In this document: piece after piece, positions 13,771 to 24,583 of the stretch
Layout of the letters: each line of letters begins with the position of its first letter
Numbering within the stretch: position 1 is the stretch's first letter
Assembly (NCBI RefSeq): GCF_901933205.1
Contig: NC_044574.1
Coordinates: 49,682,919-49,746,918 of the forward strand
Origin: Camarhynchus parvulus
Taxonomy: Eukaryota; Chordata; Aves; Passeriformes; Thraupidae
Direction: 5' to 3'
Length of the DNA: 64,000 nt
Notes under the pieces: generated by a model
Database searches by the model: none
Told to the model about the DNA's origin: nothing
The model's input: the letters and a program-made list of their open reading frames with translations, nothing else
Program-made: the position numbers and the translations under genes

Positions 13771-16539
13771 CTTCTTCTCGCTTGCAAGAGAGGCATCTAT
13801 AACTGTAATATCACCTCAGTAGTAATTTCTCCTTTATTAATAGCTAACCAAAGCAGGTCAGATTTATTCAGCACACTACTTGCCACTTCAGCACAGAGCT
13901 GAAGAACCACCTCCCCTTTATTCAGTTCAATTGACACTTCAGGTATCCCATACAGAGAAAATGTGGTTAAAACTGTTGCTCCAATTTGATGTGGCCATGT
14001 ACAATTTATCTGGAAGTGAATAATGGACAGGTGACTCCGACTTCTAGAAACAGATTCAGACCTATCCCCAGTTTTTTAAATAATTGGTAACAGATTTAAT
14101 CTCTTGTCCTACCTCCAGCTTACACCTATGCCAAGGATTCTGAATGCTCTCAGAAGTCCCTCTTTTTATAGTCCTGCCACAAGAAAGGATGTAGAGGTGA
14201 TTTTCAAATCAGAAACCTTGCAAAGCTTAAGGAAACCCAAACTTAGTACTTTTTACAAGGAACTATAACTGGGGAAATTATCCTTCCCTATTACAGTAAA
14301 AGAACTTAACTGCCTGGCATTGCTGCCAAGATAGACATCTGAAAAAACAGCTGAGAAGTCAAGTAGCCAGTGGGAGGGGGAAGGAAAAAAAATAAATAAA
14401 ATTCAGTCCCAAAAACGGGAAATGAAGAAGAAATTAGAAGAAGAATTTCTCTTTCACAAATCACAACATCAGAAGTAAAATTCTATTCATCTAAGACTTT
14501 AGCTTCAAGAAGTTTGAAAAAAACAGTTTAAAACAACAACATCCTGCACTCTCATCCACCCATTCCCCTACTGAAGCCCATACAATTCACACCTAGGTAT
14601 GGCTCACAAACATGGGCTATTATCCAAAAAACAGCTTCCTATACACAGCAGACTGTTATGCTCATAAGCAAACAGGTTTTATTTTACCTTTGGCCCACAA
14701 AGGAGATCAAATCAACACACTGCCTCACTGGCAGGTATATACTGCTTAAGATCAGCTGCATTCAAACAACATGCTTGCTTACAGGCCTTTCCAAAACGCA
14801 GGATCTCAAGATGTATGTAATAAGAAATCTGCCTAATCCTCTTACATGTCCAATCCACTGGCACCAGACAAGCAGCAATTTGAGATAAAATAGGTACGGT
14901 ATCTAAGGAAAGTCCTTAAATCTAGAAAAATAGATATGTGAATTTGTTAGATACAAGAACTTCATGTGCTATTTTCCTCATGCTACAACAAACCACCTTC
15001 CACTGCTATTACAGTAACATCTTAATAATATTACCAACTTTCAAAACCTTACCCCCTCAAGTAAGTTTTGTCCATTTCTTCTCTAATCAGAGCAGATATT
15101 ACCCACAGCAGCTTCAGTACTACAGTTTGTACAGGCACTGAAGTTACAACCTGAGATATCAGAGTTTTAGGGGAAGCAGCAAGATCTAACTTGAAGTCTG
15201 AATCCAAAAGTAGAAGAGCAGACTCAAGCCTTCCAAAACATTAAGAACTTCATAAGCACACAAGCAGTTGGTATCAGCATTATGTTCAGGGTTCATCAAA
15301 ATTAAGTCCGCCTCCATACCCCAGAAGTTTGCTGTGTTTTAAACTCCACTTGCTTAAGCCCCGTTTCAGCAGTAGAGCTCAGGGATCAGAGAAGAAAGAA
15401 AAGGAAACAGCTCAGGACCAAAAGATCCCTTAGGGGCATTGTCAAATGCCTCTTATACTTTGGAAATTAAAACAAACCCATACAATCTCAGGGTGTGTTA
15501 TCTAACTGATAAATTGCACAGCACTGTTCAGAGTGCCAGGCAACACTGTGCCATAAAATGTTCATTTTGCTTCTGATTTCAACAGTGATTTAGAGCCACA
15601 TGCCAGCATTTAAACACTGATCACTCGACACAGACTTCTTAATTATGTTAATTTACATTTACCAGTGCACCACAAAGCTCAAACAAGATCTGTGCACTTC
15701 ACTATGTAAGGTCCAGTGCTGTAACACTGTGGCACACCTCAGAGAACTCTCAGACTGACCACAGACCTAGCAATTGTACAAGCCCTGAGTTAGGAGTAAT
15801 GATTTAAAAGACTTTCTTCATTTCACTTTTATCATGAATTTTGTGTGCCTTGTGCCCCCAGTGAAGAATACACCCCATAAGAAATATTCTTTTTATGAAC
15901 TGCAGTAATCTGTTACAGCTCTATTTGCCAAAAGGTAATACTTACTTCCAGTTATTCTGCACTGTTGGACCTTACTGCTCAATTGCTTTTATAACGCTAG
16001 TTCTGATCACAATGACATCTCTGCACAAAGAGGTGTATTCTATCCTGGATGCATCTGTAATTTCTACAGTTCAGCTGTTCCACTTGATCCCTTTCCCCAG
16101 CCTACTCAGACCACAAGAGACGCAGACATCAACCAGCAGCCATGCCGAAATGAAAGTTACAAAGTACAAGGCATCAAAACTGATTCCCATGAAGTGCATG
16201 TGCATCACAGGAGTCCCTGAGCTGTTACAACACAGGGGAAGCTCTTACTTCAAGTCAACTCTGTCCTGAACTCCAGTTTCTTGCTTCCTAAGTCCACTGC
16301 ACACGCTTGCAGCAGCCCATGGATATCAAACACAGAGATCACTGTCCATACTTTTAGATCTTACAGCGTCTTTACACTCTCAGGATTTCCTCTCCCACTC
16401 GTCTCACCCAGAGAAGGGGATTTAACAGCCGTCTCCCAACAGCCTGTAGCGAAACGCCGTCGGGGAAGAGAGTGTGCTCACACTCTTCCAGCTTAGGCTT
16501 GCCCACTCCCGAATCACCGCGGCGCTGGAGGCCCCCTGC

Positions 16540-17620
16540 CCGAAGCCACCCCAGGGGGGAACCCGGCCTGTCCCGCTCGCTGTCACTGTCCCGGCCGGGC
16601 ACGGGAGGCCCCGGTACCCACCGGCGGCGAAGTGGAGCGGTGTGGACTTGCGTCCCGCCATGTCCTTGGCGTTCACGTTGCCCGTGTCCACCAGGCGCTT
16701 CACGCGCGTCACGTCCCCATTCCTGCAGGCCTCCAGCAGCTCGCGGAACGCCCCGCTCGCCGCGCCCGGGCCCGCCGCTTCTGGACTCTCCGCCGCCGGG
16801 CTCGACGCCGCTGACGACGACGGGGACGAGGACGACGACGACGAGGAAGAGCCGCTGGAGCTGCTGCCCGAGCCCGGCGGCGGGGCCGGCGCGGCGGCGC
16901 CCGAACCCTCCGCGCACTCCGCGGCCGGGGGCCGGTCCGCGTCGGGGGGCGCCTCGCCCTCGGGGCCGGCCAGGCTGTGGCGCTGCGCGGCCGGTGCCAG
17001 GCTGGGGCTGCGCGGCGGCGAGGCGGCGGTGGGCGGCGGGGGAGGCCGGGCCGGGCGGCGGGTGGTGGTGGTGATGGTGGTGCTGGGAGCGACGCGGCGG
17101 CACCGCCGCCATCTTCGCGCCGCTCCGCCCCCTCCCGGCCCCGTCACTGCGGCAACGGCGCCGCCCCGCCCGCGCTTCCGCCCGCCCGCCAACCCCGAGT
17201 GCCGCGCACGGACGTGACGACCGCGCGGGGCCCGCGGGGCGCGGTCGCACCGGCCCTGGCACCGCCCCGAGTGGGGCGCGCCTGCCCCCTGCCGGCCGCG
17301 GTGGGCGGGGCGGGGCGGGGCCCGGGAGGGGCGGGGAGGGTCGGGGCGGGCGGAGGCGCGGGCGGGGCCGAGCCCGGGCGGAGCGGGCGGAGCCTCGGGC
17401 GGGGCCGGCGCCGTCGGGGAACCGCGTCCCCTGCGCGGATGCCGGTGACGGGAGACGGGCCGGATGGCAGCTCCTCAGGGGTGACCCCGGAGGGGAGGGC
17501 GAGGGGCAGTGTTCCCCGGTGGAGCCCGTTGTAGGGGCGAGACAGCCTTCTTCCGCCTCCGCGGCACGGTCCGGCGGCGACACCATAATGTGGGCAGCTG
17601 CTTCTTCACAGCCGCCGTTC
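16540..17620 (-). promoter_or_regulatory. TNKS: CpG-island promoter of TNKS
   Basis: GC content rises sharply here and CpG dinucleotides are dense, against AT-rich flanks. Several GC-box-like GGGGCGGGG clusters lie at about 17300-17410, upstream of the start codon in the minus sense. No TATA box is obvious. The start-codon context contains AAGATGGCGGC (17115-17105), the classic YY1 element often found at the 5' end of housekeeping genes. Transcription initiation is inferred to fall between about 17115 and 17500; the exact site cannot be read from the sequence. Confidence 0.8.
16622..17112 (-). CDS. TNKS: Tankyrase 1, exon 1 (HPS region and start of ankyrin repeats), apparent frame break
   Basis: The start ATG at 17112 opens a frame reading [10 protein letters not shown] followed by seven His, matching the N-terminus of mammalian tankyrase 1, which begins with a similar SRRSQ-His tract. 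The proline, serine (S-rich tract encoded at about 16860-16800) and ankyrin parts are in a different frame. That frame reads [18 protein letters not shown] and ends STPLHFAAG at the donor. Moving from one frame to the other requires one base too many (or two missing) in the C-rich stretch about 17030-17061. The span is 491 nt, whereas phase-1 splicing to exon 2 needs 490 (or 493). The second frame alone is open from an ATG at 17192, but there the His tract reads as Thr/Ile, which argues against that start. The region is the HPS domain, which TNKS2 lacks. Confidence 0.88.
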
Positions 17621-17790
17621 ATGTCCGAACTCCAGAAGGACTTTGCAAGCTATTTGCAACGCCCCATTGTCAGATCCAAGCTTTGCGAGGTACTTAAGAG
17701 GCATCGGTGCGAATTGTTCCGCTTTCCACAGTTTGTTTCACCATCCAGGTGCTTTTGTGGCATCAGTGACAAACAAATCACACTCTTTAC
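17585..17790 (+). repeat. Unassigned duplicated block, copy 1 (CpG-rich)
   Basis: This roughly 200-bp block recurs in diverged form at 19128-19360. Shared strings include TTTGCAAGCTA, TTGCAAC, CCAAGCTTTG, CCACAGTTT and GCTTTTGTGGCATCAGTG, in the same order and strand. Copy 1 lies at the edge of the TNKS CpG island and keeps CpGs where copy 2 has TG or CA. It has an open frame on the plus strand (from 17519 to 17893), but copy 2 is not open in the matching frame, so coding is doubtful. I do not recognise the family; it could be an old transposable element or a local duplication. Confidence 0.75.
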
Positions 17791-17891
17791 TGGTCACGCC
17801 AGAGGTTGCCCGGCCCCCAGGGGTAGCCAGCGCTTGGCCTGGCGCTCACCTTCCTTCCCTGCAGGCGATCCAGCCGGCACCGTGGCTTCGT

Positions 17892-18036
17892 AGAATCACA
17901 GAATCGTACAACGTTATGGGCTTGGAATGGACCTTAAAGATCATCTAGTCTCCATATCCCCTGCCACAGGCAGGGAACACCTCCCTCTAGCCCAGGCTAT
18001 TCAAGGTTTTATCCAACCTGGCTTTGAACACTGCTT
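17892..18036 (-). mobile_element. CR1 LINE 3' fragment, minus orientation
   Basis: It begins AGAATCACAGAATC, the reverse complement of the CR1 3' terminal repeat. It continues through the family's diagnostic pieces, including GACCTTAAAGATCATCTAGT, CCCCTGCCACAGGCAGGGA and TCCAACCTGGCTTTGAACAC. Only the 3'-most 145 bp are present, the usual 5' truncation of this avian retroposon. It lies directly after copy 1 of the duplicated block. Confidence 0.93.
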
Positions 18037-19127
18037 CATTCCTGTACAGCTCCTTTCCTAAAGCCAGGAAATGATGGACTGAGACCAGGAGAGAAAGCTG
18101 ATGGAGAAACCTAAGTGGAGCCTGGCAGTTCTTTAAAAGTTGATTAGCTAAGCTGAAAGACCACTTCTTCACTCATTCCAGAGAGCAAAGCAGCGCTGGC
18201 ACAGAGCCTATTGGCCAGAGCAAGGCAGTCACTAAAAAGCCACATGGAGCCAATGGTGGAGAGAGGCCAAGTGGGGAACGCTCCATCTGCTCAGAAACAA
18301 CAGAGTGTGGAGAGGTGGAACAGGAAGCTGGGGCAGCCAGGCAGAAGGTTACCCCGGGTAACCAGTGCTAAAAGTAAGGAAGAGAAATCTAGCGATATCA
18401 GGGACCAAAGCATGCCCTCTGTAAGAATGAGCAGATCTGAACAACATAAGCAGAAGCATTTAAATAAGGATTTTGGTTTGGATTTGGAAAGCGAAGAAAG
18501 CTGAGATCACAGTTCTTCTGGCTTTCTGATACCTAGGGAAGGACATAAAGGGAAGGATATATACAGTTTATGTTGGAAAGCTCCAATAGCTGTTACTGAG
18601 AGATCACTTAACTTTAATCTGTGAGACAAGGGAGATTCCATTGACAGCAATAATAACAACAGCAACAATTTCTGGAAAATTCTCAGTACACCTGGTGGGG
18701 CAGCAGCCACAGGTCAGAGAATGGGAAGAGTGATGAGGAATTCCTGTTAAAAGGAGTGAATATGGCCAAGGTCAGCCAGGCTCATCCTAGTAAATAGATC
18801 TGCCTTCGCTGTTTGGTAGCAAAAGGGCTTTGGGAAGTGTTTGCATAGCACCATGTGTTTTGCTGAAGAAGCACTGGCAGGTCTAGTGATGGGAGCACAG
18901 AAAATCAGAAAATAGGAATTCAGAAGAAATTGGGATTTGGTCTAGTGCTACTAAGTACCTTTCTGCTGGTAACGAGAAGGGAGGCATTAAATCAGTTCCC
19001 ATGACTAATGGAGAAGTAAATGAAGATCCATTTGAAAGTGCCCAGCTCAGTTCTTGTTTGTGCCATGACTTAGAAGGCATGGGCCTTGACCAGGCACTGA
19101 GAGAGCTCAGCAAGACCTCCCTGGCAC

Positions 19128-19360
19128 TTAATCTGTACAGCTGCTGCTTCACAGCTGCCTTTCATTTCAAAATTCCAAAAGGAATTTTGCAAGCTAATTG
19201 CAACATCCCCCTTTGTCAGAACCAAGCTTTGTAAGATATTTAATAGGCTAGAGCATCAGTATGCACTTGTTCAGCTCACCACTGCCTTCCCACAGTTTAT
19301 ATGTCACCCTCCAATTGCTTTTGTGGCATCAGTGGCAGAAAACCTCATATTTCTTTGCTA
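19128..19360 (+). repeat. Unassigned duplicated block, copy 2 (CpG-depleted)
   Basis: This is the diverged partner of 17585-17790, in the same orientation and about 1.5 kb away. By eye two thirds to three quarters of aligned bases agree, with small insertions near 19230-19250 and 19270-19290. Most CpGs of copy 1 are TG or CA here, as expected for decay outside a CpG island. No open frame is conserved. Confidence 0.7.
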
Positions 19361-19687
19361 TCTCTGTATTTCCCATAAACCAAGACATCACTTTTATGAA
19401 ATGTATTGGTATGCAAACATTTATTCTACTTCCTAAAAGAATTTTTAAAATACAAGTAGTATTTTTTTAAATTGGGGATCTATGGTGACCTTAAAATTTA
19501 ATTGTTGGTAGTAGGATTGAGTAGGAAATGCTATACTCTGGGTCAGCCTTCAAAAGAAGGCCATTGGTGGATGAAAAATGGGACATGAGCCAGCAATGTG
19601 CACTCACAGCCTAGAAAGCCAGTTGTGTACTGGGCTGCCTGAAATGAAGCATGGCCAGCAGTTCAAGAGTGATTCTTCCCCTTTAAT

Positions 19688-20210
19688 GCTCTCCTGTGAG
19701 ACCCCACCTGGAGTACTATATCCAGCTCTGGGGTCCTCTAGACCTGTTGAAGCAGGTCCAGACAAGGGCTACAAAGATGAGCAGAGGGCTGAAGCACCTC
19801 TGCTATTAAGACAGAGCAGAGGGCTGGGTTGTTCAGCCTGGAGATGAGAAGCCTCTATGGAGACCTCATTGTATCCTTCCAGTACCCAAAGTGGGTTTAT
19901 AAGAAAAAGGTGAGAAGGACTTTTACACAGGCAGGTAGTGACAGAACAAGGTGGAACAGTTTTACACTAAAAGAGGAGAGATTTGGATTAGATGTTAGGA
20001 AGAAATTCTTTACCATGAGGGTGGTGAGGCACTGGAACAGGTTGCCCAGAGGAGTGATGGGTGGCCCACCTCCAGAAGTGTTCAAGGCCAGGTGAGATGG
20101 GGCTTTGAGCAACTTGATCTAGTTGAAGATATCCCTGCCCAAGGCAAGGGGGTTGGATTTGATAATCTTTAAAGGTTCCTTCCAACACAAAACTTCCTGT
20201 GATTCTATGA
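19688..20210 (+). mobile_element. CR1 LINE 3' fragment, plus orientation
   Basis: About 520 bp of CR1 sequence. It starts at GAGACCCCACCTGGAGTACT, a hallmark of the 3' part of the element. It runs through TTCAGCCTGGAGATGAGAAG, GGAAGAAATTCTTTACCATG, GAGGCACTGGAACAGGTTGC and GTTCAAGGCCAGG, and ends TGATTCTATGA, the CR1 terminal repeat. It is 5'-truncated and carries indels, so its reverse-transcriptase frame is not intact. It lies in the TNKS-MFHAS1 intergenic interval. Confidence 0.95.
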
Positions 20211-20214
20211 AAGG

Positions 20215-23200
20215 AATCATCCTTCCTGTACCTAGGAAGAAATAAGCAAAGCAATTGACATACAAATTAACATACAAACAGTATGAGACCTACCTATGGG
20301 GAAGTGGGGCTGGGTCGTGGGTTACATGGGGCAGTTCTGGGTGTGCACCTCCTCTTCAGGCTCCCACATTTGGGTGGGGGTCCCTATCCTATTGCATTCC
20401 CAAATTTCTCCTTAGTCTTCCTGCCCCACAAGTACAGCCCCACTGCTCCCCTACAGAGGGTTGAGACAAACAGCAGTGCTGTTCATCCCAGCCCCTCTCT
20501 TTCTCCTGCCCAGAGCATGTCCAGGATCCCTTCAAGTGCTGCCATCACCATTTGCATGTAGCTTGTTAAGCCTTGGGGTAGATTCATAGCACTCCTGCAG
20601 AAATGGTGGGCAAAATAGTGTGGAGAATGCAGTTCTGGGCAAAATTTCATCCTCACAGGACTTCTATTTAAGGTTTTGGAGGAACATGTGGAGAATCATT
20701 GAAAGCAGTCAGTCAACCCATTGCTTGTTCCCCAGCCAGCCACTGAGCCCTTGGAAACAGGGCTTTTTGAATTGGTGCCAAAGCAGGACCCTGGGGTTTT
20801 TAACAAGTGGGCTGTGTGTCTGGTGGTGCAGAGGGCATGCAGGCTCCCAGGAGCCTGCCAGCCTCGCTCGCTGCTGCTGCCAGAGCCTGTGAGCTCTGCA
20901 CTGGCCCACAGCACACCCTGAATCTGCCTACCACAGCAGCTTGGTGCTTCTGTTGAGCTGATTTCAGTTCATGTCCTGTCACAAGCAGCTGGTTACATTT
21001 GCACTTCTTGTCCTGCAAGGGCCTAAAATACTGTTGATTACTCAGTGCCTTTTGCCTGACCCAGGAAGAAGGTGCTTTACATAGAAATCTTATTAATGAT
21101 GCAGGTGCAGGGCTCAGTAAAGTGGAAGCACTTCACATTTCATCTGAATAATTAAATTCCATCAATAGGATTTTGCAGGACTACTATTTAAAATTAATAA
21201 CTGCAAATGCAATTCTGACATATAATGGAACCCACTGAAATGGGATTTTTTTTTTTACATAAAATGCTTTATAGATTTCCTGGCAATCTTACAGCCACCC
21301 GGCTGTAATTCCTAGCTGATCCTGAGCAGCAAGAGAGGGGTTTGGTGGGGTTTCTGAATATTTTTAACCTCCAAAAATCAGCAAATGGCTCCAAAACCAG
21401 CATCCAGCATGCTGATGCTCATGTTTAATGGACCTCTAGTAAGCTGATGAGTAAATTGAGAGGAAATGAGGAAGTCATGTTTGGAAAAATATGTCTCCTC
21501 TGCCTAAGAAGATGGGAAGATGAGGGATCATCTAGGTCTGTACCAAAAGCCACATTTTCTGAGAAACAAAATCTTCCTTTTCCCCAGAAACTACCTATCT
21601 CATTCCCTCTTGGCAGCTTTTACTGGGGTGAATGTGTTGAAAAAGCCAAGAGGAACCATCCCTGGATGGCACCATCACAGATTTGCACACTCATGCAGGC
21701 ATAATGGGATAAAGTGTAAGGTTCATAGGAAAGCAATAGAGCTTTCCTCTTTGGACAACCTTTAAGCAGCCCTGGGGATGTCTTTGTGCCAGCATGCTGT
21801 TCATCACATTTCTTCTGCCTTAGCTTCATTCATCACCTAGAGGGGCTTATCAAAGTTTGAATAGTGTTGCATGACTTCTCCCTCTCAATGGGGAGGAATT
21901 CAGCTCCTGCTTCTTTGCATATTTTGATAGGAAGGTTGACAGTCAAAACTTCCCCAGCTCAGTGAAAAAAATGTACCCTGTCTGTCCTTGCATGCTGCCA
22001 GAAAGATATGTTTAATACAGGCTATGACCTCTAATAGCAGGCAGATGGAGATAAGCACTTCTCTCCCTGGTGTTTTTCAGTTGGCTGAGCCAAGCAGCTG
22101 CTTGGAGCATCCCCAGTGGAGGAGCTCCTCCAGTTTTCCCATGGGAAACAAGAGGATCATGCAGTGGCAGCCTTTTGAGTTCACTTGCTGCGGGTCATAT
22201 AGCAACTGGAAGCCTGCCCTGGCCTCAGAGAGGATCTGCAGTGCCCACAGGAATCCTGGGGTTGGGTGGCCCTCAATAATGATGCTGCTTTTGCTGTCTT
22301 TACCTGCACAAGGCATTGGAAAGAAGAAAATTTGCTGCAAATTTGAAGCCAGGGTCAATTTTCCCTGCAGAGATTTTTTGTTTCTAGAAACACCATCTTG
22401 ATTTAATAATATAATTTTGATAGCAACAGGTTGGGTGGTTTTGGATGTAGAGGGCTGGAAATGAAACCATCAACCTAGTTTTATTTCAACAAGACCAATT
22501 GGGCAAGAGGGTGGGAGAAGGGAATGACTCTTTCCCCAGTAGGAATTGAATGTGCCACTTTAGAAATGAGGAAGGAGAGTGCTCCTTTTGGAGCACAGAG
22601 AAGGGCTACTTCCCACGTGACCTTCAGAAAAGCAAAGACACAAAAACTAGGTTAGCCCAAATAAAAGATGTGTTGATCCACTGCAGGGATGCTCTGAAAA
22701 TAAATGAGTATAAACTTGGAAACTACTTCTAGATGGGCACAATTTAGCAAGAGGCCATGAAGTATTTATTTTTCCCAGGGCCAGGATCTGGAAGAAGTTT
22801 ATCCCCAGGTTTAGGACCTCTCAGCAGAGTCTCATGGATCATGAGTATCCCTGCATACCTGTCCTCCAGCAGAAGTCAGACAGTGGCCCTAGAGCCAAAA
22901 CATGAGCCCAGCCCTCAGGACTGCTTCTGCTGGCTTTGGGCAGCTCCTGAATTCTACCTGGAGATGAGTTTTACCTTCATACAGCCACACTTTCTCTCAG
23001 CATGGACTTTCCTCCTTGTCCTTTGTGTCCTTTGTCTGGCTTTACCAGCCAACACAAGAAGATTTTCCCTACACAGAGTGATGTCATTCTCAGGCATTTA
23101 GCAGAAGCCTGGTGAAGGTTTCCTAAAACTCAGAGGGCCTGAAAAAGTCTTTTATCTCTGCTTGTCTGCTAATGATAGGAAATACAGAAACTAAATCTGA

Positions 23201-23990
23201 GCCTTTGCAATCTTGTAGTTTTAGTAATTTGTAAATTTAATAATTTAGTGCAGTGACTATGGCTCCACACAAAGTTGGTTCAGCTCTCTCCTCCTCTCCA
23301 GGCACAGTCAGATAGATGCACCCAAAAGGAAAGGTGTCATTCTTGTGAGGGCTTTCCACAATAAGGAAGACAATAAAGGCTCTGAACCTGATTGCCCTAT
23401 GGACTACTTTTCATTGCAAATCCTTTTTTTCTTTTTCTTTTCATGGGTCTGAAGTAATAGCTTATAGCATGCTTTAATGGTAGCTGTTACAACAAGGCGA
23501 AGGGTTGCTTCCAGGGTGAAAGGAAGCACCAAAGCCCCCAAGGCATGCTGCAGTGTCCAGTGCTGAACAAAGACAATGACGTTTTAAAATCTGTGAACCT
23601 TTGGCCATGGTGCATCGCTGACACTTGTAAGGTCACACATCTCGGGAAAAACCGAGTGCCCAGAGCCCGCGTCACCCTGATTCACGGCTCCGCTGTAAAG
23701 GGGCTCTCTTCCCCCTCGATAGCAGAGGTGGAAATTTCCACGCCTATTTCTGCGACCCCCTGGGCAAAGCTTGACTGAGGAACCTGAAGAAGGCAGTGTT
23801 TAGGGTCTGGCCAGATGGATGCAGCACAGGAAACAAAGCACGGCAGGAAGGTGGCAGAGTTGCTCCGATTAACCAGAGTGCTGCAGGCTCTCGCACTCTC
23901 TCAACACGGAAGAACATTTACTGAATGGGAAGAAAGGTTAACCTCGATTTCTTGCAGGACTGGATGAAAAAATCAGCCCTTGCCTCGAGA
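20215..23990. other. TNKS-MFHAS1 intergenic sequence without recognised genes
   Basis: I see no exon with family similarity and no recognised transposon here. All open frames are short and unconvincing. The right part, from about 23.6 kb, becomes CpG-richer as the MFHAS1 island shore begins, and holds the 14-bp palindrome GTGGAAATTTCCAC at 23728-23741. Confidence 0.6.
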
Positions 23991-24029
23991 AAAAAATGGC
24001 ACGGGGCAACACAACACCTTTTGCCTTAA

Positions 24030-24583
24030 CTCCGTGGTGAGTCGAGCGGCTCGCAGAGCTCTCGGCGAGCCCAGGCGCAGGGCGAAACCCGGGGCGGCGG
24101 CTGTCACACACCGGAGTCCCGGCGGCACCGCCACCAGCACCGCCACCGCCGCTGCCCCACCGCCTCCGGGGCCAGGCGGGCTCACCCCACCGGGGCACCC
24201 GAAGGCCGCTCTCTCGGGCGTTGCCGGGGGTAGGAGCCGCAGGCCGGGAGTCTCTTCCGGACCGCTCCCTCTCGGGGAGAAGGGGCCGCTGTCTGGCAGG
24301 CAGGGGCGGGGTGTCCCCCCAAGGCAAGGCCGGCTCTCCCCGGCGCGGGGCGGCGCGGCGCTGCCGGGGCCGGGCTGTGACCGCGTCCCGCCCCCGGCGG
24401 GGCGGTGGCAGCGGCGGCGGCGGTACGTGCGCGGGGCGGCGCGGCGGCAGTGCCGGCGCGGAGCCGCGAGGAGCCCCGAGCCTGTCGCGACGGCGGCGAC
24501 GCGCAGCGCGGCCGCGCCCATGGCGAGCAGCGGCGGCGGCGGCAGGTAAGGGTCGGGCGGGGCGGGGGCCCGCTCCCCCGGCC
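24030..24583 (+). promoter_or_regulatory. MFHAS1: CpG-island promoter and 5' UTR of MFHAS1
   Basis: Very GC-rich, CpG-dense sequence begins near 24030 and continues into the coding exon to about 25.3 kb. No TATA box is obvious. The frame of MFHAS1 stays open upstream of its ATG to about 24221, but that part is GC-rich low-complexity sequence with no similarity to the family, so it is treated as 5' UTR. It contains a nine-codon uORF at 24520-24549. Confidence 0.75.
24520..24549 (+). promoter_or_regulatory. MFHAS1: Nine-codon uORF containing a strong splice donor
   Basis: The ATG at 24520 has a good initiation context (CCC before, G after). It encodes MASSGGGGR and stops at TAA (24547-24549), 34 nt before the MFHAS1 start and in another frame. 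The end of this uORF reads CAG|GTAAGG, a near-consensus 5' splice site with GT at 24546-24547. Thus the same bases could act as a translational brake on MFHAS1 or as the end of an alternative first exon that would skip the MFHAS1 start. Which, if either, is used cannot be told from sequence. Confidence 0.45.

Larger units (their letters stand above)
8915..16621 (-). other. TNKS: TNKS intron 1
   Basis: This 7.7-kb intron lies between the two recognised tankyrase exons. Its donor is GTGGGT at 16621-16616 and its acceptor TTGCAG at 8920-8915. Most of it is AT-rich single-copy-looking sequence. It contains a 30-bp-period direct repeat near 11.2 kb and an ERVK-like LTR at about 13.1-13.8 kb. No additional exon with family similarity is visible on either strand. 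Confidence 0.88.

Noticed and set aside
16372..17622. 416-residue minus-strand open frame spanning TNKS exon 1
   Set aside because: Only its segment from 17112 through the His tract is family-like. The remainder is out of frame with the ankyrin part and reads on into intron 1.
17519..17893. 124-residue plus-strand open frame upstream of TNKS
   Set aside because: It covers copy 1 of the duplicated block, but the frame is not kept in copy 2 and resembles no known protein; it then runs into a CR1 tail.
24221..24583. In-frame upstream extension of MFHAS1 to an ATG at 24221
   Set aside because: It is low-complexity Arg/Gly/Ala sequence typical of CpG islands, and family similarity begins only after the ATG at 24584.
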